Origin: Pelodera strongyloides
Taxonomy: Eukaryota; Nematoda; Chromadorea; Rhabditida; Rhabditidae
NCBI GenBank assembly: GCA_036852015.1
Contig: JAANDG010000311.1
Location: 104,804 to 168,803 of the forward strand
Reading direction: 5' to 3'
Length of the DNA stretch: 64,000 bases
The notes under the pieces were generated by a model. The model saw only the letters and a program-made list of their open reading frames with translations, searched no databases and had not been told where the DNA came from. Positions 24,501 through 36,030 of the stretch are shown here, piece after piece (position 1 is the first letter of the stretch; each line of letters opens with the position of its first letter). The position numbers and the translations under genes are program-made.

Positions 24501-25379
24501 TATTTAGCGCGAAACAGACTTTTCAATTTCCAATAAAGCGCAATAGGCCGAGGAATTAAGTCTGTAAAAGGCTCTCCGTTTATAAAACAGGTCCACTCTA
24601 TTCGAGCAAAAGAAGGGAAAAGATTTATCAAATAATTAAATTTGTGGTGCACTCGGAAAAATATCCATTTTTACGCGGTCCAGTTGTGGAAATATGATTA
24701 TGTGAAGAGACGCGCATTTTAGACGATTTTATTTTTCGAAATATATTCGTTAAAAGTGGGGGAAATTCAAAAATCTGCATACGGTATACGGTAAACAGGA
24801 TACCGTATATAAATCTTCAACCAAGGCGTTCCACACAGAGTTTTCTAGCGCTCTGTTATAATGAATAAAGATGACTGAACTATTCAAATCCTCAATGTGC
24901 TAACCATACTATATACCGTATCAAATCAGTTCTAGAGAGTTACAATATACAATATCGACCAAGACGCTTTACTACTTACAACCTATGCTGAGCTGGATCT
25001 CATATCGAATATAATATTCGATCTAGCACTATTATAGCAGATCTAGAACTGTTTTCGTACCACATACATTAAACCCTCAAAAACTATACACTTTTCTAAA
25101 TATTAATAATCTTCGTAACCGGCTGCAATTCGTAATAAACGCTTTTCTTTTATGAAGGAAATGTTTTCGTTTTCGATGACAATTAATATTAACGCAAGCG
25201 GAGAGAGAGAGAGAGAGAGCAACATTTTGTTTCGATATTTCAATATAAAATATAATATATATGTTTTGAAAGAGCCAAGGGGAATGGGCTGACTCACCCA
25301 CTACGATTACTATAGAACGAAGCTTATGGTATTTCCATTTTTACTTTTCAAAGCGTAAAGATGAAGAATTTTTGTGAGT

Positions 25380-25445
25380 GATTTTGGGGCAAACCCCTGG
25401 CGCGCTCGCTTCGGACTGCACGCTTTGTAAACATAGAGTTTTGGG
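25380..25445. promoter_or_regulatory. Possible promoter-like GC-rich patch
   Basis: A GC-rich patch (CCCTGGCGCGCTCGCTTCGG) in AT-rich DNA, about 5.5 kb upstream of the first confident exon of the Q-rich gene. It could be that gene's true promoter or a neighbour's. There is no direct support beyond composition. Confidence 0.18.
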
Positions 25446-25639
25446 CTATTTTTGAATATTTTGAGGTATATTTGGGGCTACAGTACGGTGCGAAAATTGA
25501 GATAGTAATGGAATACAGTAAACAGGGAGTTACAATGTAATATAGGGCTATGTAGGCTACGATAGGTAAGTGGTGATTTGTAACCGTGTTAATAATTGAT
25601 GTTTATTGATTGAAATAAGGTCCTATGGTAGCAGTGTTC

Positions 25640-25807
25640 TTTAAAGCGAAATGCTAGCCCCTTTGGAAAATTTGCATATCATAAGCAAATCCTATCCTAT
25701 GCTAATTTTGTACGATTGCCGTGGACGATCGTACAAAATTAGCATAGGATCCATAGGATCTGCTTATCATATGCTAATTTTCCAATGGGGCTAGCATTTC
25801 GCTTTAA
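25640..25807. repeat. Near-perfect palindrome (M2 copy)
   Basis: TTTAAAGCGAAATGCTAGCCCC at the left is matched by GGGGCTAGCATTTCGCTTTAA at the right. Arms share ATAAGCAAATCCTA and GCTAATTTTGTACGAT with the 24.1-kb copy. Confidence 0.92.
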
Positions 25808-26164
25808 TAAAAAATATAACTGCGACCGGAAGACTGACCAGCCAAACTCAGACTTACAGTTAGTCACTATAGACATATACTGCCGCACGAATGTGTGGGT
25901 GGCCTTATAATATATCAAAACAAGTACTTTGCATTATTTAATAACTGTTTTTAAACGATTTCATATGACCGCAAATACGGTATAAATATAAGTGAAATCA
26001 AAGTTTACAAAGATTAGTCGCCTCCTAGTTTTTGCTAAATTTTGTGCACTTTTTGCTGCTGGACTGTTGATTTCGTATTTGAATTTAGTTTTTGCTAACC
26101 TTTACGCGTCACAGTGGAACCCACGCATGAGGTTCGTAATAAAAAATAATAATACTGTTAGTCA

Positions 26165-26345
26165 GCCAGGTAACAGGGAATAGTTCATAACTGGGAACAT
26201 ATCTGGGAATAGTTCATAACTGGGAACATAACTGGGAATAGTTCATAACTGGGAACATAACTGGGAATAGTTCATAACTGGGAACATAATTGGGAATAGA
26301 CAGGAATAGTTCCTGCCAAGTGGGCAGGAACTATTCCCTGTTATG
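26165..26345. repeat. 29-bp tandem repeat plus hairpin
   Basis: Units of TTCATAACTGGGAACATAAC-TGGGAATAG are repeated about four times, followed by a hairpin formed by GGAATAGTTCCTGCC and GGCAGGAACTATTCC. The minisatellite appears derived from part of the element that follows. Confidence 0.8.
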
Positions 26346-26445
26346 TTCCATGGGTAATTGTTCTCCTCCAAGAGGATAGGTTTTACAATTAGTTGGGGTC
26401 CCCGGTGACCAACGGTCCCAACCATATCTACGGGTTTTCTCCCCT

Positions 26446-26577
26446 GAGGCCACATTCACCACTCCGATTCCCTCAGGGAAATATTCCCTGGGGGCAGAAA
26501 ATAGAATTCTAACGTGAAACACGCAGAGAAGAAGACGGGAAATTCCCCATGGGGAATTGAGTGGTGAATATGGCATC
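26446..26577. repeat. Inverted repeat (CCACATTCACCACT type)
   Basis: Left GCCACATTCACCACTC and right GAGTGGTGAATATGGC are inverted copies, with GGGAAATATTCCC-type internal palindromes. Likely a MITE. Confidence 0.65.
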
Positions 26578-26939
26578 TGGTACCAAGGTGTGAGATCTGT
26601 TTACTCGCCCCAAACTTTATATAATTGAATAATTAAAGAAACTTAGATACTAAACTGCGTCAGTTTAATAGGTAGAATTTTTGGGGGGAAATCCATATAT
26701 TGGACGGGCATTCACGAAAAATCTATGTTTTGCCTTTCATAAAACGAAAAAAAGGTGAAAAAGGAGGAACATTTTTAATTAAAGTTTTACAACTTTTTGC
26801 TTTGTTTTAGTGAAATGACAATGTTTCAACAACCAATTATGTTTATGTATTACATATTATTAAAATATTAATTAAGCCAGCAATTATAGACTGAAGCGTA
26901 TCTGATAGTCGGATATTTCGTGTAAACGTGATTAAGCGT

Positions 26940-27088
26940 TATTAAAGCGAAATACCGGCCGGTTTTTGAAACACATCGATTCACGAGCATTCTTATGCAG
27001 CTTATGCAAATGAACATAAATTAGAATAAAAAATCGAGCTCAATTCGAGAAACTTAGCCGAAATATGGTAGAATTCAGTTGTCCACGA
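26940..27088. repeat. MITE M1 copy truncated at right end
   Basis: The left end TATTAAAGCGAAATACCGGC and the interior are intact, but sequence after GTTGTCCACGA is replaced by unrelated AT-rich DNA. The copy is dead by truncation. Confidence 0.85.
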
Positions 27089-27224
27089 AATATTTTCGGG
27101 TACTGTACAATGTGTTCATCATAAAATTTCACGAAACATCTTACCAGACCTAATATAGAATATAAAATATATATATGTGTGTGCCCTTGTAGTTATCATC
27201 TATGCGTTAATTGGTTTGAATATA

Positions 27225-27322
27225 TGCAGAGAGAGGGAGAGGGAGAGAGGAAGTGAAGGAGGAGAGAGTGAGTGAGAGTGAGTGAGAGAGAATAAGAGAG
27301 AAAGGGGAGAGAGAGCAGAGAA
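27225..27322. repeat. GA-rich simple repeat
   Basis: Imperfect (GA)n with GAGT units. Confidence 0.8.
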
Positions 27323-28871
27323 CTGGGTGTAAGAGGAAATAATAAAATTTATTAAGCTTCATTCGCACGCAGAACGCACGAGTCAAGTAAAAGGGAGCAG
27401 ATGGACAATTTCGGGTCGCAATACCCAATAAAGATAGGGTAATTATGAAATTAAGGGGTCCAATGCAAAGCGAAGACGTTAGAAGAGAAATGTGAATTGA
27501 TATTTGGAAATACTGAATTCGAGAGTCTGGGAAGGACCGGAAGGGGAGTGTGCGCGGCGCTCCTACGGCACGAATAAGTTCTGCGACGTTTGATTGGAAA
27601 GGAGATATGATAATACATCCAAGAATCACTACAACCTACGGTAAATATACATACAGCCCTCGGAAGCTCAAGAAACTCGGAAGCAAAACGCTCGGAAGCT
27701 CGGAAGCTCGGAAGCAAAACGCAAAAGGCGAAACAAAAATAAGACTAGTCAATGGTTTAGGCACAGATGGATGACCTTGAAGTCTTGAAGACGCCATCTT
27801 CCTCTAAATTAGTGAATATATGATAAAGGGGCATAAAAGCACGTCCATGTGGCAGATGGTACTTGTAGTGTAGTATCTCCATGGCATACTGTATAAGACG
27901 AGGCAGAAGGCAGAATCACAAACGGCCAATTAGCATAATAGGATAAGGGAATAGGAGGAAAAGAATAGAACAGCAGGCCGAGGGGAAACTTTAGATTATG
28001 GTACCGGGCGGTAGGGTAGGGAACTTCGACACTGGGTAAATTTGCCCAGAGAGGATTGTACCAATTGTTCACTAAACTGGGAGTTGGTTATCTAAGATAC
28101 GTCCTTTATCAAAAACATAATAATAATAAATGACTACCAAAAACAATGGAAAATAATGTAAATTTGGCGTAGAGATTCGAAACGCACAACCGACAATTAC
28201 AAATTATTACGCAATCAAAAGAGTCATGTTAAATAGTTTTCGTTAAAAAGTACAAAGTATAGTTTTATAAGAAAAGGTCCCACCTTGGGTCTCCGGGGCA
28301 CTTGCCCTACCCTGAACTCTGAACCCTCACTGTTGTACACTCTCTAGGTCAGAGCTAATATTAGCATTTGGTATATAGCTAAAAGACTAAGGGTGGGATG
28401 GGTGGGTGGGCGTAGGTACCCTAGCTAGGTACCCCGCTGGGAGGGCCAAGATCTATTGACAAAAGACAGTGAAAGACAGTGCCGGGACGTGGTCTATTTG
28501 TAAGATTAAATAAAGGGAAATACTAGACCCCCAGAGGCTGGGAGGCTTATAGCATAGACCGGGAGAGGTCAGCTCTAGGGGGTGGGTATATAAATAAATC
28601 ACAAATAATATATGCAAATGCGACGTATGGTCTAACAATAAATTACGTGCGGTATGCAATTTTATATGTAATACTTAATACTTAGAGGTTGTAGACCTAA
28701 CGAAAAATAAGCGAATAAATGATACTAGAAGCACAGCTAGGCTACGAATTTGAAACGGATGCGAAAAAAAAAGAAAAAGACAAAACAACAACGTTTGTGA
28801 ACAAAGCGATAGAAATTCTAAATAATATGGCAGAAACATATAATCGTAAACATCAACAGTGAACATTTAAG
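27323..28871. other. Intergenic, no gene recognised
   Basis: Holds a short tandem of CTCGGAAG units at about 27660-27725. No splice-consistent exon series was found on either strand. Confidence 0.4.
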
Positions 28872-29055
28872 TTAAAGCGAAATACCGGCCGGTTTCTAAA
28901 ACGCATCGTGCAAACTGAATCCTTACGTATTTATGGTAATTTACTCGAATTTTGCTCGATTTTTTTTATTCTAATTTATGGTCGTTTGCATATGCTGCAT
29001 AAGGATGCTGGTCTATTCGATGTGTTTCAGAAATCGGCCGGTTTTCGCTTTATAA
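28872..29055. repeat. MITE family M1 copy
   Basis: Left GTTAAAGCGAAATACCGGCC and right AATCGGCCGGTTTTCGCTTTA. Interior is in reverse orientation relative to the 21.1-kb copy. Confidence 0.87.
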
Positions 29056-29282
29056 AGCGGATGCACTAGTAAGACATGAGCACGAAAAAGGCAGTATATT
29101 ATGAAATCAGCTTGATATACACACATTATTCTTGCTCGCCTAGTTTTCAGTGTATTACGTAAAAGGAAATGAGTCATGTTTTCTAAGTTCTATTTCAAGA
29201 AAGAATGAAAAATGCAATTTTAGGGACTAAAACCGAGCAGGGTTACGAAATACTCCACACCTTATATATGCTGAAACTATTT

Positions 29283-29459
29283 AAAGCGTTACGACATGTG
29301 GTTTGTGAAGCGGTGCAAGATAAACTGCATGTCCTTATATTATATGCAAAATTCTGAACATGCCTTGGGTTTTCGGCACAAAGTAATGCAATTTAAATAC
29401 AATACATGTGAATGCAGTTGCCCTGAATATGTTTCAAAACCATGTCACAAGCTTTAAAA
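29283..29459. repeat. MITE-like element (M5 type)
   Basis: TTAAAGCGTTACGACATGTGG at the left and CCATGTCACAAGCTTTAAA at the right are inverted ends. The TATTATATGCAAAA interior signature is present. Confidence 0.6.
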
Positions 29460-29659
29460 TAAATAAACAAATTTTCTAACTTGCCGCCGGTTGTGGTCCC
29501 TAGTATACGGTAGTCGGATGCAAATTAGAATTGGGGCCGAATAATAAATAGATATAGAATGGTTGGTGGGTTGTGTGTGTCTGTGTGGATTTCTACTAAG
29601 GGGTCACATTAGCGGAGGGTCCAGAGGCTATATGATTTAAAGATATTAAGCAATTGTTC

Positions 29660-30000
29660 TCCGCTTCTCGGCGTCTCCTCCACCCCGTGCTCTCTCGTAT
29701 GTTCACCGGTCTGATTCTCTCCCTTCACCATGTTCGCAACTGCTCATTACCTCGTAAACCCTCTCGTCTCGTGTCTCCTCGAAATCCACGCTCTCCCACT
29801 GGTCAGCCTACATCAACTGACCGCTTCTAAGCCCCTCTCACTCTCCACCCTTCACTGCACTCTTTTGTTAGCATAACCTCTGGTTCTGTCTACGTTCTCC
29901 TCCGTTTCAACACTATCTGGAGGACTCTGCCTCATTAACAACTCGACGTCTCTTGCGCCGGCGTTGATCCCTCATTTATCCGAAAAGTTGACGGCCGGCC
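29660..30000 (+). mobile_element. Possible LINE 3' remnant
   Basis: A CT-rich stretch with several stops reads SGSVYVLLRFNTIWRTLP in one frame, resembling the terminal R.NTIWN.LP motif of non-LTR retrotransposon ORF2, then ends in an AATAAATAAATA tail. Too degraded for a confident call. Confidence 0.25.
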
Positions 30001-30902
30001 CAATAAATAAATATATTATGAATATAAAACCCCCCTCGGCCGGGGGACCACACCCGACCTAACCCTTTCGACACCATTATCGATTGGTGGGGAGGGAAAT
30101 GAGGGAGGAAATAAAAAAAAAACAAGGAGGATGATCGAGTAGGAAAAGGGGAATATAAGGAGGAATTAGGAAAGACTGGGGGATGAGTGTGGTATGACAG
30201 GGAAAAATTAAAACCACTGTTCACGTTTTGTGATGTAGCTAACGACCCTAAGAACGACAGTTACACAGGCTACGATACATTTGCACGGTTATATTGTGAT
30301 ACTAGTTTAGTTCTTATAGGTCCGCAGTAGTATATGGTACTCGTTAAACGAATCTTAGACATAATTACGATTCTAATGTTTTCAGTTTCGATGCACTCAT
30401 GGTTTTGCCGGACTATGCACATCGTGTCTGTGTATGGAAATTTGAAAATCCATAAACAGTATTAAAAAGGACGCAGTTGATCCGAAATAGTTACTTCAAA
30501 ATAAGTATTCACAAGTACTCATAACAAACCTCAAAGCTACTGTATTCTGGCGATGGTTTACAGTTTGGCATTCAGAGTTCTGCTACTGTCGACTGTCGAC
30601 ATCGTGTTCGATTGCTTTTGTGACTAATTTTGTAGCTATTGAATTTTGGAGTCAACCACATCCCAGCCACCATTCGAGATGCCTTTTCGATACCAAGCAC
30701 GTCTTTCGAGGTAAACGTACAGTTTTTTTTTGTGGATTTCTGATCCATATGAAATGTTATCTCGTGTTTGTAAGGAAACTACAGGACTAGTAAGAAATAA
30801 TAGCTGGAGCTGGATCAGGGTCGCTACCGACAAAGATGGAATCCTGCCGCGCGAAATTCGATTTTTGTTCTCACCAGTAGAGAAAATAATATCCAAAACC
30901 GT
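30001..30902. other. Intergenic, no gene recognised
   Basis: Short open stretches on both strands lack splice support or recognisable motifs. Confidence 0.35.
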
Positions 30903-31074
30903 GTTAAAACCGCATTGTAACTACTTTGGGAAGTTTGTATATGATACGCATATCCTATGTATCCTATGCTAATTTTGTACGATCGTCCACGGCAATCGTA
31001 CAAAATTAGCATAGGATACATAGGATTTGCTTATCATATGCAAATTTTCCAAAGGGGCTAGCATTTCGCTTTAA
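30903..31074. repeat. Chimeric palindrome: two families sharing one hairpin
   Basis: The left outer arm (ACCGCATTGTAACTACTTTGG) belongs to the element that follows at 31070. The right outer arm (CCAAAGGGGCTAGCATTTCGC) belongs to the M2 family. The central arms (CTATGCTAATTTTGTACGAT) pair with each other. This looks like a recombinant or conversion product between two hairpin families. Confidence 0.75.
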
Positions 31075-31236
31075 AACCGCATTGTACCTACTTTGGGAAG
31101 TTTGCATATGATACGCATGTATCCTATGCAAATTTTTGGTGCTCGTCCGAAGCTTCCGGCACCAAATTTACATAGGATACAAAGGATATGCGTATCATAA
31201 GCAAATTTCCCAAAGTAGGTAAAATACTGCTTTAAA
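31070..31236. repeat. Palindromic element (M6, CTACTTTGGGAAG type)
   Basis: TTTAAAACCGCATTGTACC at the left and GTAAAATACTGCTTTAAAA at the right, with arms containing CTACTTTGGGAAGTTTGC and its reverse complement. The centre is GCTCGTCCGAAGCTTCCGGC. Confidence 0.85.
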
Positions 31237-31545
31237 AATTGATCCGAAACGTATATATTTTTTGCCACCACAGCATACCGATTTTGTAACTGTGCCTACA
31301 TAACATTATTTCTTACTTGTATTATGTACTTGTATTATCCTATGCAAATTTTTGGTGCTCGTCCGAAGCTTCCGGCACCAAATTTACATAGGATACAAAG
31401 GATATGCGTATCATAAGCAAATTTCCCAAAGTAGGTAAAATACTGCTTTAAAAATTGATCCGAAACGTATATATTTTTTGCCACCACAGCATACCGATTT
31501 TGTAACTGTGCCTACATAACATTATTTCTTACTTGTATTATGTAC
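31120..31545. repeat. 216-bp direct tandem duplication
   Basis: The segment starting TATCCTATGCAAATTTTTGG at 31120 is repeated from 31336, through the flanking ACTTGTATTATGTAC at about 31329 and 31545. It duplicates the right half of M6 plus its flank. The copies look nearly identical, so the event is recent. Confidence 0.9.
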
Positions 31546-32944
31546 AGCTTTGAATTCAAAATTCATACCCTAATATCTAATAGATTGACTTTTAAAATGC
31601 AAAACCTTACATGTAATAAAATACTTTCATGGTAGTATTCCATTTTTCTGACAGGCTGCGGACCACCTGCCAATCGCCTCTTGAACGATATGGAGAGAGG
31701 TCATTTAGACCATTAATTTCATTGTAAGGCGCGGGGTTTAAATTATACGGTGGTCAAGGGTTTTGCATGCGGTTTATTTTGGGACGTATTGGTTGAACCG
31801 AGTGCTGTACACTATTCATTCAATGATATTACGATTTAAAGCGGTTGACATCAGGTTAACGAATTGTTCAAACTGCATTCCCATGTATTCTATGCAAATT
31901 TCCTGTGCTCGTCCGAGACGGAAGGATACGGTACAGAAAAGATAAAGATAAAGAGTGCTGGGTTATATCAATAAGTACCCCTCTGGAAGGTACGTACAAT
32001 GCATGGGTACAGAATCAGTATATTTTCACAAACCATGTACAATACCGCTTCAACAAACTTTTTCATAATTCAACGTGACAATGATGTGACGTGCAATTGA
32101 ATTTATACACTTATACCGTATGCAAGGTAAACAAAATTGAATTCGCGTTCTATACGGTGGATTTGTTATTCTACTTAGTAGGTACTGTAGTTGGTTGGGG
32201 CTCAATGTTTTATCTATTGTCCTACTGTAATACGGAACCATTCGGAGCTTATTTTTCGAAAATTTCCGAAAATTATTTGGAAATGGTCAGTTGAGACAGT
32301 GGGCTCTAGTCTCTAGTGCTAAAAACTGGAAAGACAGGTTCTGTCTCGGACCTCTTTCAATTGCACACTATTTCCGGTTGTATTACCAAAAGGTTCTGTC
32401 TGGACGCTCGTCAAATCACACACTATATCCAGATGTAATACCTAAAAAGCCATTTTGCAATAGAATCATTTGTGTGTTGTGCGTTTTTACGCTGCAATGA
32501 GTCAAACATCTACGGAATATATAAATAGAGAGAGAGAGGTTTTATTTGCACCCGCAGGGGGTTTGAGGATATTTTAAATTTCGGTGAACAATATACATTC
32601 TGAAGGTGGAAGGTTCTATGAGTTAATACTAACAATAAAGTTCTTTTCGAACAAATTTACGTCGTGTCACAACAACAAAAATGTCACAGCTATAGGTCTG
32701 TATAGACATACGCCAATGATTTTTTTAATCTCGACATTTTTTGCAGAGTGGTATTCAGATTGTGGTGTTCAAAGAGAAAAGATTACCACACGTGGTGTCA
32801 AAGAGTGTCAAACGGGCTACAGCTTGTGTCAACTTCAGAATTTTAGGAGGACTTGCACGGCTCATCTTTGGCCCTCATATCGCACACACTCTCTTGCCTG
32901 CCTTACTAACCTATCTGGCCTCTCTCCAACGATTGCGCTATCTC
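31546..32944. other. Intergenic stretch before the SRP RNA gene
   Basis: Contains an M5-like element at about 31836-32050 (TTTAAAGCGGTTGACATC at the left, CCATGTACAATACCGC at the right) and a short tandem duplication at about 32334-32449 (AGGTTCTGTCT...ACACTAT). The plus-strand ORFs at 32584-33082 overlap the SRP RNA promoter and gene and are not supported as protein genes. Confidence 0.45.
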
Positions 32945-32994
32945 ACTTCGGCCGCCGACAAGAGAGATTGCATGAGGGGGTATATTATATATGT
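32945..32994 (+). promoter_or_regulatory. Pol III type 3-like promoter of SRP RNA
   Basis: A TATA-like stretch (TATATTATATATG, about 32981-32993) lies about 27-38 bp upstream of the RNA start. A GC-rich CGGCCGCCGACAAGAG lies near -60 to -70, where a proximal sequence element would be. The U6 gene has the same arrangement. Confidence 0.5.
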
Positions 32995-33018
32995 ACGACT
33001 TTGCAAAACGTGTAACCA

Positions 33019-33318
33019 CTGGGCGTCGTGGCGGGCGCCTGTAAGCCAGCTTCTAGGCAGTAGAGAGTGGTGGATGGAGTGAGGTCGGGAGTTCTGGGTG
33101 CTGTCTCTATGTCGGCGACCGGACGTCCGTGCCAAGCGACGCGTCGCCAGGGGATTGTCCGGGGAGCTGGGCGATTCCTGGGCGGACAAGGAGGTGCGTA
33201 CGGCTCAGGGCCCAAAGGCAGCAGGCAAAAGCACCCGCGCGTTGACAGTGGCCGGATCGCGTCCGCGAGACATCTGAGCTTCCCCAGCCTGAGCAACACC
33301 TTCAGACCCACTCTCGTT
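33019..33318 (+). ncRNA. Signal recognition particle RNA (7SL)
   Basis: RNA scaffold of the signal recognition particle, which targets ribosomes making secretory proteins to the ER. The 5' end GGGCGTCGTGGCGGGCGCCT and GTAAGCCAGC match the conserved Alu-domain start of metazoan 7SL RNA. The middle has the S-domain-like GCAGCAGGCAAAAGC (cf. human GGAGCAGGTCAAAACTCCC). The 3' side has GGATCGCGTCCGCGAGAC and CCCAGCCTGAGCAAC, matching the returning strand. A T run at 33317-33320 fits Pol III termination. Length, about 300 nt, is normal. TATA and PSE-like elements precede it. ORFs across this segment on both strands are artefacts of its GC-rich stems. Confidence 0.9.
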
Positions 33319-33591
33319 TTGCAGTTTTGGATGTTTGTGCCTTTGTCGGTCGGTGTTCAATAAGAGATGCCATTATAAGAGGTAGGCAATTATGATTTTT
33401 CATTGCAGTTAATTTATCGTGCATGTTTTACTCTGTATGCTGTCTATGTCCATTTGTGTTTTTGTCGTTTTTCGTCGGTGTGTGTATATATGTTATATGT
33501 TTTGTGATACATGTACTGACTCGGAGAGGTACATTTTTTTATTTCTGAAAATAATACTCCAACTTTCGCGAGGCGTATCTCAAAATTATTC

Positions 33592-33692
33592 TACTCCATT
33601 GCTGTCTGTGGTGTTCGCCTTGACAGTCAAGAATAAACAAACCCGGATGCCGTTCCTAGACGGTGCAAAACTGAAAATATGTGATTTATTAA
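33592..33692 (+). repeat. tRNA-derived SINE-like copy
   Basis: Contains CTCCATTGCTGTCTGTGG, AATAAACAAACCC and the shared CGGTGCAAAACTGAAAATAT tail. Equivalent blocks are at 38010, 41490, 54726 and 63405. The best-preserved copies carry a B-box-like GGTTCGGTCCCCGG, suggesting tRNA ancestry. Confidence 0.55.
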
Positions 33693-34259
33693 AAAAAAAA
33701 TGCAGTGTTCTGTATGAACACGTGATGCGATAAATTGTTGCATTTTGCACGCATACTTTATGTGTGTTCATTTCTAATTGCTTCTGAATTACTCAGTGCG
33801 CGACCAATTTTTCATAACATGGAATAGAGAAATGATAATAACAAAACTTGGACGATACGTACTCAAGCAAGGCAAGGGGAAAAGCACCGTCCAGAAACAA
33901 ATGTAGAAAATGTAAGCCCTTTGAAAAAAACCCTTTACTCTATTGATTAAAAATAATTTTAGTATGTTAGTTTTTTCTCACTAACCCTGCGAATTCAATG
34001 GTACAGTGATTCGCGTTAGTTACAATGTAACCATGGTCTGAAAAAAGTAATAATAATAGTCGGAATCCGGATGCGAGCCAGTGTGGTTGAAAATTACTAT
34101 TTGAAAAAATTGTATTGTAATCTGTAGGGATACCTGGGAAGATTCGCCGCTCCTTGTCGACTAGTACTTGGCAATATCTGGCGATCCAATATCGGGCCGT
34201 GTCGTGTCCACATGCAAAGGACACGCTCCAGCAGTACAAATCTCGCACAGTCAATTGTT

Positions 34260-34746
34260 TCATGCGTTTGCGTTGGGTACAAAGTACCCATTAACTAAAA
34301 CAATAATATTATAATAATGGTAATAGCAGTGACAGTATTAACTAAATACTACTAATAATTCTATACGAATACTACCACTAATAACAATATAACTGACAAT
34401 AATAATAATATCAATATTAGTAATAATACTATTAACAATAATAATGATAATAACAATAATAACAACAAGAAAACTTATAAAACTAACATTCTATTCCTTC
34501 ATTATGTTGGACGACATTGTTGAACTCCTCCTCATCAAACTTTGTGTCTGATGTTAAGGTGATTATTTCCACCTCAGGCACTAATGCCCAGGTGGACGCA
34601 TTACCTAAATAATTAAAACAATCATTTTCGCAAACATACAAATAAATTAAGAATGATAATTTATAAAAAAAGGTATTAGGGTAAAGATTTATAGAAAAAA
34701 AGTGCTCACAGTTAACGGTTGTGAGGCATGGCTTAACAGTGCCCAT
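34260..34746 (-). CDS. Small acidic protein with SIM-like motif
   Basis: Three minus-strand exons chain in phase: 34710-34746 (MGTVKPCLTTVN plus one base, donor GTGAGC), 34488-34604 (acceptor TATTTAG, donor GTTAGT) and 34260-34294 (acceptor TTTTAG, ends TGA), giving 62 aa. The middle exon has EIITLTSDTKFDEEEF, a hydrophobic core followed by Ser/Thr and acids, as in SUMO-interacting motifs. Exon 3 begins NGYFVP. A paralogue at 38843-39134 keeps both features (LITLSSDSDSDTESLD and NGYFVP), which supports the exon model. Here NGYFVP is followed quickly by a stop while the paralogue continues, so this copy may be truncated. The MGTV start may be internal to a longer ancestral gene that included the 35.0-35.3 kb exon. 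Confidence 0.45.
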
Positions 34747-34884
34747 TGTGTTTTACTGCATTGTATTCGCGTGGCTATGCGTGGCTAATTGTTATGCAAG
34801 GTACGGTACGGGTAGCGTGTCAGGTTGCCCGTAATTATGAATGCGGTGTCGCTCAAAGACCTCTCGCCGAATTGTGCCTGAGGC

Positions 34885-35045
34885 CGGTTCCAATAAAATT
34901 TACCGCTGCGGTAGGTTACAGGCGTCTCCTGTTTAGCGTGCGCTCCCGGCTTTCTCTCGCTGCCTGTCAAAAGCAGAAAAAGCGAGAGAGCACGCTAAAC
35001 AGGAGACGCCTGTAACCTACTCCAGCGGTAAATTTTATTGGAACC
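34885..35045. repeat. Inverted repeat inserted in exon-like sequence
   Basis: GGTTCCAATAAAATTTACCGC...GAGACGCCTGTAACC-type arms of about 70 bp flank a roughly 20-bp loop (CTCTCGCTGCCTGTCAAAAG area). The adjacent duplicated block at 36031-36330 lacks it, so it looks like a recent MITE insertion. Confidence 0.85.
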
Positions 35046-35299
35046 GGACTCTGGTAGCCTGGTTCATTCTCTACTCGGCTCCTAATATATTTCCAGTTGC
35101 ATGATTCTTTCAGTACATCGGCACACAACTTGTAAAAACCAACTCTTTGTACATTCCAGGAAGCCAATAACATTAGATTGACTAGAGGTATTTCACAATT
35201 AACATGAACATGGAAGTTAACAAAGTTAACATCGTATGTTTCGAGAACTGTCTCAAGTAATCCTACAACTACAACACCGTCAAACACTTCCTACAGAAT
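35046..35299 (-). pseudogene. Exon fragment interrupted by inverted repeat
   Basis: After an acceptor (GATTCTGTAG) the minus strand reads EVFDGVVVVGLLETVLETYD, VNFHVHVNCEIPLVN and SRVENEPGYQ with no stop until the inverted repeat at 35045. No donor is present before the insertion. A diverged copy at 36120-36290 reads VFRGVAELFEKINLTYVTHF before a stop. The protein family is not recognised. Confidence 0.45.
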
Positions 35300-35965
35300 C
35301 ACTCAGATGGAGAATAGTTTCGCAAACGTCCGAATAAAGCCGTTATTATCGATAGGACCAAATAGGCATATAGTGAACCAGACGGTCGAAGAGCCCTTGC
35401 GGGCCCTTCTCAGACTGGACGTGGGATAGGCCTTCGTCTTTACCCATTTTAATTTTATTTATGAATTTTTTTGGTACTTATTTCATACCTATGAAACTTA
35501 CGTAAGCTGCAAATGAGCATTCTTCGCGGAAGCCATTCCTAACTTAACTCCTGAAACGTACAAAAAGTAATGTCGGAGCTGCTTGGCTTGCTGCAGAGCT
35601 GATTGTGAGAGCTCTGCGTCTCCTTTTATGCCCGACAGGCAGCTTGAGATATTCTAATTTTCTTTGCGTTCACCGTCCTCCCTCCCGGAGGTAATCACCC
35701 CTATATGCTAATATGTTTGGTGTGCCGCGTAATCTGATGAGCTCGGGCTGTTCAGTGATGGTTAGTGACGAGCAAACAAAAAGTAAGGTCTTCTCGCTTG
35801 TAATAGGAAGATGGTGTGCTTGTCTGTTCTGCAAATGAGCACCATGTCAAGGTTGTCTCAAGGAGACTTATAGTAGTCTGGGTCTGGGGGCAAAAAAGTC
35901 GTATTTTGTGCTGAAGTGCTGAGTATGTCTGAATAGTGTCATTTACATATAATTCATTTACAAAG

Positions 35966-36000
35966 CAAAAAATTTGGAACGCTTCACGAATATTCGCGTG
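35966..36000 (-). pseudogene. U6 snRNA 3'-end fragment
   Basis: AAAAATTTGGAACGCTTCACGAAT plus its flank TTCATTTACAAAGCA repeat the 3' end and 3' flank of the complete U6 gene at 36600-36702, then diverge (ATTCGCGTGGGTG). It retains about 30 nt of U6, so it is a duplication scar and not functional. Confidence 0.8.
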
Positions 36001-36030
36001 GGTGTCTCCTTCCAATTGGTATGCTGATAT

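Noticed and set aside
26165..26345. Regularly spaced repeats considered as a CRISPR array
   Set aside because: Units are contiguous tandem copies without unique spacers, in a nematode genome.
32584..33363. Overlapping ORFs of 80-143 codons on both strands around 33 kb
   Set aside because: They overlap the SRP RNA gene and its promoter; openness comes from GC-rich RNA stems.
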